From: Trichomonas vaginalis G3
Lineage: Eukaryota; Parabasalia; Trichomonadida; Trichomonadidae
Direction of reading: 5' to 3'
DNA: 64,000 nt
Assembly: GCF_026262505.1 (NCBI RefSeq)
Contig: NC_067208.1
Span: 19,043,962-19,107,961, forward strand
Shown here one piece after another: positions 27,227-35,619 of the stretch. A program made the translations under genes and the position numbers. The notes below the pieces were generated by a model. It did no database searches. It was not told where the DNA came from and saw only the letters and a program-made list of their open reading frames with translations. Each line of letters starts with the position of its first letter. Positions within the stretch are counted from its first letter, which is position 1.

Positions 27227-30214
27227 ATGTATGATTTAACAGAATATGAAGGCTTAACGATGTCAGATGTAAAGAAAGGCAAACCAAAAAAGAGACCATA
27301 TAGAGATGAAAGCACACTGACAAATGACCAGAAAGCCATTTTGGAAGCTCTTAAGCAAACAGGAAACCCAGCACTTATAGAAAGCTTTTGGAAAGATAAT
27401 GGTGAAAAGAAGTTTTATAAGAAGAGAAGCGGTCAGTTCTGGAAGTATCTTTGCACATTACCTATAAATCTTGAACGCTACCAAATCTTCAATGAACTGA
27501 ACAAAAGAACTGCAACACTTATGACAGAAGATAACTGCTTCGTTTATGCTTGCATTCAGGCTGGAGTAAATGAAGAAACTATTGACCACATGAGAGAAGT
27601 CATTCGTGTTAGAGACTTTCCTCAAAGTAAAGTACAAGAAATTTCTGACGCAACAGGTATAGCATTTAATGTTACCATTGGTTACTTCAATGACTCAAGA
27701 CATAATGAAATAAAGAGATACATACCAAAAGAATGTGAAACTGTTCGAACTATTGACTTACTTCTTGTTGAAGACCACTACATGCTAAATGAAAGACTTC
27801 CAATGACAACATATTTCATTCGAAACTATATAGAAATCTTGAAGGAGTGTGGTGGAATGAACATTGAAAAACAGATGAAAATATATACAAAGAGAGAAGA
27901 TAAATATGTAGTTCGCATGGATAGAACTACACCGCTATGGGATGTTATGAAAACATTGTGGGAGTGCAAATATTTTGAACCTATTTCTTATGGAGAACTT
28001 TTCACATATACGACTGACTTATATAAACAGAACCTTGCACCATTTAAAGATTTGACATATGCTCCAAAGTATTGTGTACAACTGAAGAAGAAAGCAGAGT
28101 CAAAAGAAGTAAATAAAGCTAAATGTAAGTTCATACCTGAGCACGTTTTCTTTGCTGACTTTGAGTGTAGTACGGATGGCTTTCATAAAGCTTTTAACAT
28201 CTGTTATGACAGTGAAGATGGTTCAGTTAGTGAAAGTATTTGGGGTCAAAACTGTGCAACAGAATTTTTGGAAAGACTTCCTGACAAGAGTTTAATATAT
28301 TTCCATAACCTCAGTTATGACATAAACTTCATCTTAAGACACATGACAGAAGTGAAAGGAACTCCCATCATTAAAGGTTCACGAACAATGCAAATAACTG
28401 GTTTATATAAAGGAAGGGCAATTATTATAAAAGACTCTTACAGTGTTATAAATAAGAAGCTTAAACTATTTCCTGCTATGTTTAACTTACAAACAGGACC
28501 GAAAGAAGTATTTCCATATAACTACTACAGCAGTGTTTTGTTAGCAAATGACAACAGAACTGGTGTCATTTCTGAAGCATGTAAGTTTATCCATGATGCA
28601 GATACATTTATGAAGAACATAGATTCCATCAAAGGTTGCAGAATAGATGAAAACCACTTCGACTTAGAAAAATATAGCACGTTTTACTGCAAACAAGATG
28701 TAAGAATTTTAAGAGAAGGTTTTGTAAAGTTCCGCAATGACTTATTGAAAGAGTTTGATTTAAACGTTTATGACTACGTTAGTATTTGTTCTATTGCTAA
28801 CAAATTGTTTGAGAACAGAGTATACTTCCCGAATGGAAATCTTTATGACCTCTCAAATAAACCAAGAGAATTTATTTCGAGATGCATTCAAGGTGGAAGA
28901 TGTATGTTGTCAGATAACATGAAACAAAAGAGCAAAAAGAAACTCATTGCTGACTTCGACACTGTTTCATTATATCCTTCAGCTATAGCAAGACTTTATA
29001 CTTTAGAAGGTATTCCAAAAGTATTGAAGGAAGAAATGTTAAGCACAGAGTATCTCATGAGACATTTATTCGATGACGACCAAAAGGAACCCATTGGTGA
29101 AAAGTTTATGTCTGGCTTCTTTGTTCTCATTAAGATAACAGAGATTGGTATACCCAGACACTTTCATTTAATAGTTTGCGACCCTGAACTAAATCCAGAA
29201 CTTAACGTTCCAAGAAGTTCAAACACTTGCTGTCTCATGTATGTTGACCATATAACATTACAAGACCTCATAAAATATCAAGGTGTCAAATGTGAAGTGT
29301 TGCAAGGATACTATTACGATGGAAACAGAGATATGAGAATAAGAGATGAAGTAAAGAAGTTGTTTGAGTTAAGGTTAAAGTATAAGAAAGAAGAAAACCC
29401 CTTACAAGAAATTATAAAACTCATTCTGAACAGCATTTATGGCAAAACTATTCTATCTCCTATTGAGTCAAAAATAACCATAGTAGATGACAAAGATGCT
29501 ATAAGATATGCTATAAGAAATTACAACCATATAGTGAAGTTCGAAGGTTTGGATGGTTCAGATAAAACTATTTTCAAGCTAACGAAAAGCATTTGCAGAC
29601 ACTTTAACTTCTGTCCACTTGGTGTTAATATTCTGTCTATGTCAAAACGTATTATGAATGAAGTATTCTGTACTGCAGAGGACATGGGACTTCAAATCTT
29701 TTACCAGGATACCGACAGTATGCACTTATATAATGAAGACATCCCAAAGCTTGCAGCAGAGTTTAAGAAGAGATATGGTCGCGAACTTATAGGAAAGAAC
29801 CTTGGTCAATTTCATAGCGACTTTGCAGAAATAACACCTGGAAAACAAAGTTTAGCTTATAAAAGTATTTTCTGTGGAAAGAAGACCTACATAGACTTAC
29901 TCACTAACGATTTAAATGAAGTTGCATTTCACTGCAGAATGAAAGGCGTGAAGCAAGATGTTATTGCTTTAACCGCTAATGAAATGTTTCCTGAAGCTAT
30001 ACAATGCTATTACAATGAAGATAAGAACATTCACATACCTGTTGGAACATATGACAAAGACTCTGAGTTCAGTTTAATGAAACTTTACAAAGCACTTCAT
30101 GATGGTCAAGAGATTGCATTCGACTTATGTAAGTCATGTCAACCTTGCTTTGCTGAAAAGTTCAACTTTTCAATAACGACTAAAACAAGCTTTATTCGTA
30201 AGTTGAAGTTCTGA
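27227..30214 (+). CDS. Protein-primed family-B DNA polymerase with OTU-like N-terminal domain
   Basis: 995 residues as read from 27227 (ATG at 27260 is a possible separate start). Motifs in this numbering: an OTU-like cysteine hydrolase region with C104 (EDNCFVYAC) and H184 (VEDHYML); exonuclease I D311/E313 (ADFEC), II N361-D365 (NLSYD), III Y487-D491; polymerase A D578 with SLYPSAI, B KLILNSIYGK 731-740, and C YQDTDS 826-831. All catalytic residues are present. The enzyme replicates element DNA from a protein primer. The gene was probably continuous with the reading frame at 26298. It is convergent with the gene at 30275. Confidence 0.92.
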   Translation: MYDLTEYEGLTMSDVKKGKPKKRPYRDESTLTNDQKAILEALKQTGNPALIESFWKDNGEKKFYKKRSGQFWKYLCTLPINLERYQIFNELNKRTATLMTEDNCFVYACIQAGVNEETIDHMREVIRVRDFPQSKVQEISDATGIAFNVTIGYFNDSRHNEIKRYIPKECETVRTIDLLLVEDHYMLNERLPMTTYFIRNYIEILKECGGMNIEKQMKIYTKREDKYVVRMDRTTPLWDVMKTLWECKYFEPISYGELFTYTTDLYKQNLAPFKDLTYAPKYCVQLKKKAESKEVNKAKCKFIPEHVFFADFECSTDGFHKAFNICYDSEDGSVSESIWGQNCATEFLERLPDKSLIYFHNLSYDINFILRHMTEVKGTPIIKGSRTMQITGLYKGRAIIIKDSYSVINKKLKLFPAMFNLQTGPKEVFPYNYYSSVLLANDNRTGVISEACKFIHDADTFMKNIDSIKGCRIDENHFDLEKYSTFYCKQDVRILREGFVKFRNDLLKEFDLNVYDYVSICSIANKLFENRVYFPNGNLYDLSNKPREFISRCIQGGRCMLSDNMKQKSKKKLIADFDTVSLYPSAIARLYTLEGIPKVLKEEMLSTEYLMRHLFDDDQKEPIGEKFMSGFFVLIKITEIGIPRHFHLIVCDPELNPELNVPRSSNTCCLMYVDHITLQDLIKYQGVKCEVLQGYYYDGNRDMRIRDEVKKLFELRLKYKKEENPLQEIIKLILNSIYGKTILSPIESKITIVDDKDAIRYAIRNYNHIVKFEGLDGSDKTIFKLTKSICRHFNFCPLGVNILSMSKRIMNEVFCTAEDMGLQIFYQDTDSMHLYNEDIPKLAAEFKKRYGRELIGKNLGQFHSDFAEITPGKQSLAYKSIFCGKKTYIDLLTNDLNEVAFHCRMKGVKQDVIALTANEMFPEAIQCYYNEDKNIHIPVGTYDKDSEFSLMKLYKALHDGQEIAFDLCKSCQPCFAEKFNFSITTKTSFIRKLKF

Positions 30215-30274
30215 GGTCATTTATTTTTGTCAGCAATGAGGTCATTCGTGATAAAAATAAAGCTAGCGTAGATT

Positions 30275-31132
30275 TTACAATACTGCGATGGTAGAGTTTA
30301 AGAGTTGTGCTTCAATGTAGAGACAGTCCTTCCCATCTGGAGGCAAGAACACTGGACATTTATGGTCATGAGTGGAGTACATGTCTATCCAAAACTCACG
30401 ATTGAAGCCAGTTAATTTATAGTATTTAGGGTTAGGAAGTGGTGAAGTTCTTGTATGACCAATGAACTCATTTTCAACGCCTTTGGCTATATTAGAGTAA
30501 AGTATTGCTTGCTTTCTATCCCAAATGCCAGGTGTTACAATCTTTGAAAATTCATTTTTCCTCGGAAGCATTGCATCATAATTGAAAACATTCTTAAAAT
30601 CATCACTTGGTTCGGAGATTTGAAATCTTATACGTAATGGATTTTCTTTCTTTTTAGCGACTTCATTGAATGGTGAGAATACAATGAATTGACAGTCATG
30701 AGTTCCATCTTCATTTTCATTAAATTCATAATGAAAGTCTATAAGTTGTGGCTGACTACCTTCTTCTTTCAGTTGTGCAAGAAACTCACGTAAAGGCTGT
30801 AAAGTTTGTACTTCAATGTTGAACTTTTTCTCGAACATCTCATTAAATGAAATCATACATTGTTGCAATGTTGTATCGTCTTTAAAGTATTTGTATATGT
30901 GAATGTTTTGGGCGCTTAAAGACTGTTCGTCATTTTCTATCTCGACTTGAAGTATAAAGTCAACCTTTCTGAAAGCACGTGTTATATACATAGATGTTAT
31001 GCCAATGTACTTCTCTTCATTTATGTTCACAATCCAGTCTGTTGGAAACTTAAACGTTACTCTGTTCCCCTTTATTTTGACGTCAGGGTTTTCACTACTG
31101 AACGCAACAGTTAAAGGTATTTGTCTATACAT
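30275..31132 (-). CDS. Conserved Maverick protein, possible virion component
   Basis: 285 residues, intact (starts MYRQIPLTVAFSSENPD). The sequence is beta-rich, with an FNEMFEKKFNIEV helix and a C-terminal LPPDGKDCLYIEA block shared with the protein at 14098-14979. Leader GGTTTATTTTTATCCGAATTAAATG fits the element promoter pattern. It lies between polymerase and major capsid genes and is broken in A. I cannot name its role; paralogy with the other protein suggests two related structural components. Confidence 0.65.
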   Translation of the reverse strand: MYRQIPLTVAFSSENPDVKIKGNRVTFKFPTDWIVNINEEKYIGITSMYITRAFRKVDFILQVEIENDEQSLSAQNIHIYKYFKDDTTLQQCMISFNEMFEKKFNIEVQTLQPLREFLAQLKEEGSQPQLIDFHYEFNENEDGTHDCQFIVFSPFNEVAKKKENPLRIRFQISEPSDDFKNVFNYDAMLPRKNEFSKIVTPGIWDRKQAILYSNIAKGVENEFIGHTRTSPLPNPKYYKLTGFNREFWIDMYSTHDHKCPVFLPPDGKDCLYIEAQLLNSTIAVL

Positions 31133-31156
31133 TTAATTCGGATAAAAATAAACCAT

Positions 31157-31411
31157 TTACTCTTTCTTTGCTTCAGCTTCTTTAGCTTTTGCTTCTTCTC
31201 TAGCTTTTTTCGCCAGCAAACGTGGGTTCTTCTGTCTTCCAGCAGCTAATGCAGCTAGTTGTTTTTCACTAAGTTTTCTCTTTGGTCTCTCTGGCTTTTG
31301 TTCTTGTTTTTGTTCCTTCAGTTCGGATAAAATTTGCTCGCGAATTTCTTTCTTCAATGCTTCAACATCTATGACACCTTGGGTCTTGTCCGTAGGGCTT
31401 GTCTGAGTCAT
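31157..31411 (-). CDS. Small Lys/Glu-rich helical protein (element B copy)
   Basis: 84 residues starting MTQTSPTDKTQG, nearly identical to 6133-6390 in A apart from small indels in the Ala/Lys/Glu tail. The leader, read on the minus strand, is TTTTTTATCTGCAGTCAAATG. Predicted to be almost entirely helical, with a basic patch RPKRKLSEKQ. 45 bp separate its start from that of the divergent gene at 31457. Function unknown. Confidence 0.65.
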   Translation of the reverse strand: MTQTSPTDKTQGVIDVEALKKEIREQILSELKEQKQEQKPERPKRKLSEKQLAALAAGRQKNPRLLAKKAREEAKAKEAEAKKE

Positions 31412-31456
31412 TTGACTGCAGATAAAAAACTAAATTAAAACTTTAACCGATGTAAA

Positions 31457-31890
31457 ATGAGCTTGTCAAAATCAGAGCGAGAGTCTATTATATTAAATGA
31501 CGCAAGAGGAATACAACATCCTTTCTATTACGTAAGTCAGAGTAAAGATGGTAAAATATACGTAAGAAAAAGAAAGGTCCATTAGCGAATGCAGAGAGCG
31601 ACAACATTAAGGTGCATGGCAAGGGTGAAGTCCACGAAGCCCATATAAAACCTTCTGTTCAAACTGAAAAGTCAATAGAACCAGAAGAAAAGAAGCCAGA
31701 TGTACTTTCAATAACGAACCAAGAGCTTATTGCAAAGTTCGTGAATTTCATTGAAAAACAAACCGAGTCAAAGAACCCTGACCCGCCAGTGAAAGAAGTT
31801 GAGACAAAAGAGAATGTACAGTTCATTGAAAATGTCAAGAAACAACTTCCACCACGAATACCAAGAAGAAGAGTGAGAATAATGAAGTAA
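31457..31890 (+). pseudogene. Small conserved Maverick gene, frameshifted (element B copy)
   Basis: The frame from ATG 31457 stops at TAG within GGTCCATTAG near 31584, because one T present in A is missing (A has GGTTCCATTAG). The remainder is open in another frame to 31890. A carries a different single-base break further on, so the common ancestor had one intact gene of about 145 codons. The N-terminal part has QHPFYYVSQSKDGKIYVRKRK and the end is basic. Function unknown; it sits upstream of the major capsid gene. Confidence 0.7.
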
Positions 31891-31917
31891 ATAGATATTT
31901 TTATCTGAAGTAAATAC

Positions 31918-33490
31918 ATGCAGAACGAACAGCTAAACGAATTTACTCCAGCAGAGCATATTCATCAGATTCGCTCATATTTCGATATCATAGACAATGC
32001 AGTTCAAATTGGTGACACTAATAGAAAATATTCTGACGCAAAGATTCCATCACAACCTGGAACTGCTAAAGATAACACATGGGTAACATTCAATCTCTCA
32101 CCTCCTGGTGAAAATATGTTGGACCTTTACAATACATTCATTACGTATAAAATGGAAGGTCAATTTATTGCAGATAAAGAAATTGGTTCAGGTTCCAATA
32201 AAACAAACCCACCAGGATTTTGGATTGGTTTCGATGACGCTTTCTATGCAGTTGCTGGATATCAAATCCTTGCAAATGGTCGTATCGTATATTCTCAAGA
32301 CAACGCAAGAGAAGAAGCATATATAACTTCAAACTCACAAACTACCGAACAAATAAAGAAAGTAGATGTTTTCTCAAAGACTCGACATGAAGATGTATGG
32401 AGTCATTCGGGAACATGCAGAACAGGACAAATTGTTAGTGGTCCAATTACAGCAGGAAAATCATTTGATTTTAAGCTTCGTTTAAGAATTCCTGTTAGAA
32501 GATTCCTTCCATTAGAAGCTATTCGATTTATTCCAGCTTTTGCAGGAAACATTCAGCTTAAAGTAAAGTTCAGTAGCGACGCCTTACAATGCACATCTAT
32601 ATCTGTAAATGATATCATTGCTTTCAATCCAACTCTTAAAGTTGCATTTGCTTCAGATTCAAATCCACCGACAAATAAATTTGTTCCATGGAATGAACCA
32701 TTCACTATGATAACGAAGGCAATAGAAGCTAGTGGAACAGTTACTATTACAACTGTAACCCAGCAACTATTTCGAACAAAGATGGATTTTAATGAATGTT
32801 TCATTCATCCAAAGTCATTCTCTTTAGACCCTAACATTTATACAGAACTTGTAGAACATTATACAAACGAGGCTTTATGTTTTCCTGTTAAAGTTATGGA
32901 TTGGATTCCTATGGACGGTTCATTCTCAAAGAATACAGATAGTTCAAGTGCAACATTTACAGCAGCTTATACGCCTATTAATGTTAAAAGTATTTGGGCA
33001 CTATTTAGAAAGAAAGACAACTATTATGTTAATTTTGAGAACCCTAAGTTTAAATATCTTCAGCTTTCCATGGGAGCTTATGGAAATATGCCTGCAGAAC
33101 CTGAAAAATCATATGGACCTGTATTTTATGAAATGGTTGCGAACGCTTGCAATACAAACAATGATATGATAGGATTTAATGAAGATGTTATGAGGTCATT
33201 GGTGGATGATGGTAGTGTGGAACATAAATGGGATAGCTATGACAACACACATTTCTTATGTTTTTCCAACAGAAGTGGACTTTTGCTTCCAGCAAGGTCA
33301 AACATCTACTGCTCCAATAACATACAAATTGTCTGTTAAAGGACCTATTGAACTAGCAACTGAAAATGTACCAAAGCCACTTATTGGATTTATGAGGGAT
33401 TGTTGCTTTGCAATACAAGTAAGACAGTCAGGCATACCAATAATAAGACTTGACGACTATAACTTAGCAACTGACGACAGTGAGGAATAA
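31918..33490 (+). pseudogene. Major capsid protein (double jelly-roll type), one late frameshift
   Basis: Open for about 445 codons to about 33259. There a 2-bp loss (TTATGTTTTTCC where A has TTATGTGGTTTTCC) shifts the frame; the remaining ~75 codons continue in another frame to 33490. The intact length would be about 523 residues, within the range of Maverick capsid proteins. RLRIPVRRF and FIPAFAGNIQLKV lie near the junction of the two jelly-rolls. The D homologue at 53494 has the same layout but low identity. Leader GATATTTTTATCTGAAG is part of the shared promoter pattern. It forms the hexon shell. Confidence 0.82.
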
Positions 33491-33520
33491 AGGATGAACG
33501 TTTATTTTTAAAGCTTATAA

Positions 33521-33979
33521 ATGAGTTCTTCATCAAGCTCTCGTGAACCTTCACCATCTGTGAAACAAACTTTACCAAACGATTATGGAGCACCTATTGA
33601 ATATTTCTTACGAGCTGCACAATGGCAAAGAGCAGTTTCACCAAGGTTAGGTGTTCCACCAGCTCCTGTCAAAAATAGCATTTGGTCAAGTCCTTATATA
33701 AGATATGGTCTCCCACTAGGTTTGCTAGCTACAGCAGGAGCAGTTATGATGTTGAAAAGAAATAAAGCAAATGTTATAAATAATACTGAAGTAGCTGAAG
33801 TTAAACAAACTCCAACACCTTCGTCAAAACCAACGCCTTCACAAGCAAAACCTTCAATGACTCCTGAACCTATGGAAGTACAAACTCCTGTTCAAAAGTC
33901 AACTCCTAAACCGACTCCAACATTTAAACCAGAACCTACGCCTCAAATAAATCGTAAAACTCCTGCGTTTCCTTACTGA
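33521..33979 (+). CDS. Single-pass membrane-like protein with Pro/Thr-rich tail (element B copy)
   Basis: 152 residues, almost the same as 8497-8955 in A. One hydrophobic segment (LPLGLLATAGAVMML) at about residues 69-83 is followed by KRNK and a Thr/Pro/Lys-rich tail with several KPTP units. It lies 30 bp after the capsid gene, so a virion membrane or penetration role is plausible by position. Leader AACGTTTATTTTTAAAGC. Confidence 0.75.
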   Translation: MSSSSSSREPSPSVKQTLPNDYGAPIEYFLRAAQWQRAVSPRLGVPPAPVKNSIWSSPYIRYGLPLGLLATAGAVMMLKRNKANVINNTEVAEVKQTPTPSSKPTPSQAKPSMTPEPMEVQTPVQKSTPKPTPTFKPEPTPQINRKTPAFPY

Positions 33980-34026
33980 AAAATAACGTTATTTTTATTT
34001 TATTTGAACATTTTTATTTGATTGAA

Positions 34027-34263
34027 ATGACGACTAAAGTCACTGAAGCAATGAAACAAAAGTTTTTGGTAGAATACATTAAATCAGGAATTATTCCAGA
34101 AGGTTTTTACGTTCATACTATGAAGGATGGTAGAGTTCAGTTTAGAAAGATAAAGCAACCATTAGATAGAGAAGGAATTTTGAGAAAGATTAAACTTCAT
34201 GAGGACAACATTGCTGAACTTAAGAAGAAGTTAGAAGAGTTGGAGAAAGGAAGAGAGTTATAA
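34027..34263 (+). CDS. Small coiled-coil protein (element B copy)
   Basis: 78 residues from ATG 34027 (MTTKVTEAMKQK). The second half is a Leu-heptad helix (LHEDNIAELKKKLEELEKG). The last codons and the stop lie in the right terminal repeat, which begins at 34247. Near-identical copy in A. Function unknown. Confidence 0.7.
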   Translation: MTTKVTEAMKQKFLVEYIKSGIIPEGFYVHTMKDGRVQFRKIKQPLDREGILRKIKLHEDNIAELKKKLEELEKGREL

Positions 34264-34934
34264 AGCAATGAATTCAACAGGTTAGAAAAGAGGTTAGATA
34301 TCGGGTTAGATCTAACCTTCTAACATAAACATTATTTTTGTGCTATGTTTTCATACGTGTGCGGGTGGTGATATCATTAATTTTTAAGTTTATTTTTTAT
34401 TTTATTTTTATTTTATTTGGATGTAATGACAGAACAAAAGCAACTCATACAAATCAAAACATATAACAAACATACATTTAAACATTTATTCTTCCTTCCT
34501 GAGCATAACATGTTCTTTCAAATACATCCGAGACCAGTTGACTTTTCATTGACTGTTTATAAAGATAGAAATAGTTATATCATTAAACCATACGATGACG
34601 AAGGTAAGTTATGTAAATTGTACGTTAAGAAGTTAGAGAAAGTTTATGGCTTCAAGTATGACTACAATAGGGTTAACACTGATGATGAAGATATTGAGGA
34701 AAATTTATGAGAACATTAGTGAAGTCGTTAGTGAGAACGATAGTGAGAACGTTTATTTTTACATTAGTGAGTTCGTTAGTGAAGTGGTTGGCGGCTTTGT
34801 AAATATTTAAGGTTAAGTTAGTGTTGTCGTTTGTGTTGTAAAATACACGTTAACGGTTTTGTAAAGTGTCAAATTCACAAGTATTGGGTAAGGTGGAACG
34901 CAGTGCCACCATACCCAAGACTTGTATACTAACT
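34247..34934. repeat. Right terminal inverted repeat of element B
   Basis: Mirror image of 12709-13396: half-site array at about 34271-34335, the 97-codon gene, GTTAGTGA repeats, subterminal hairpin 34877-34925, and end GTATACTAACT. Confidence 0.92.
34417..34710 (+). CDS. Terminal-repeat-encoded 97-residue protein (right copy)
   Basis: Same protein as 12933-13226. The leader is a run of ATTTT units ending TTTGGATGTAATGAC; either ATG could be used (the first gives MDVMTEQ). 224 bp lie between the stop and the element end. These carry GTTAGTGA/GAACG repeats (34711-34790) and the hairpin, but no further gene. Confidence 0.75.
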   Translation: MDVMTEQKQLIQIKTYNKHTFKHLFFLPEHNMFFQIHPRPVDFSLTVYKDRNSYIIKPYDDEGKLCKLYVKKLEKVYGFKYDYNRVNTDDEDIEENL

Positions 34935-35619
34935 CCAATGGATAGATTCCTGTTGCTTTAAAAGCATTTTCGATGTTTGTAGCTGTGCAAGACACACTAC
35001 ATGCATCAAGGAAGCTGCGAACCATGATATAGCGCAGTTCTCTGGCGTTCCATACATAATTGATCACCATATGCCCTTGCTGATCGTACCGGATAGTCGC
35101 CATATCAAACAACTTCTTGAATTGGGCCTTCAAGGGAGAAAAAATCCCAACATCAAGAGGTTGTAAGATATGAGATGTATGGCCTGGGAGAACAAGAAGC
35201 TCGATATTGAAGGCGCTCAAGAGGCGAACGGCCAAGAAAGAGAGCCTGGATGGATGACCATCTACAATTAGGAGAAAAGGTACCTGGGCATCAAACACAT
35301 TCATTTGAGACCTTTTCTCCTGTACTTTGCAGATGAACATGATACAGTATACCATAAAAAGGTATTTGTTCATCCATCCACTCTCGGAGCGAACAAAAAA
35401 AGCGTCCAGATCTTCCAATTCCGCATCAAGGGTCTTCTTTTGTGGAAGTATCACCATTGGCTTCATAGTTGTACCATCTGCAAAGATGGTACAGACCACT
35501 GTAAGATGTGGAAGCTAAGACCTTTCAGCGCGAACTGGGCGATTCCGGCCAGCAGTAAGAACTTTATAGTGATGATTATAGAATGAAATCTTCTGAAAAA
35601 TAATATCATATAAACTCAT
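34935..35619 (-). pseudogene. Pogo/Tigger-like DDE_1 transposase, 5' part, severed by Maverick B
   Basis: Minus-strand frame with VCTIFADGTTMKPMVI, then the second catalytic Asp in LLIVDGHPSR and the diagnostic LPGHTSHILQPLDVG block of the DDE_1 (pogo) family. An in-frame TAG lies at 35515-35517. Upstream of it the frame is open to about 35619, but I cannot see the first catalytic Asp, so the 5' end is probably lost. The coding sequence ends at the Maverick boundary and resumes at 12708. The duplicated CCAAT at 34935-34939 is the right target copy. Confidence 0.75.

Larger units (their letters stand above)
12709..34934. mobile_element. Complete Maverick/Polinton element B (22,226 bp)
   Basis: The element opens AGTTAGTATAC and closes GTATACTAACT. 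It has 688-bp terminal inverted repeats of equal length and is flanked by CCAAT on both sides. It carries an integrase, protein-primed DNA polymerase, packaging ATPase, major capsid and penton-like genes, the set that defines Mavericks. It is inserted in a pogo-like transposase gene. Near-identical terminal repeats suggest a recent insertion, yet several genes (capsid, penton-like, fibre, polymerase N-terminal junction) have small frameshifts. Confidence 0.93.
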
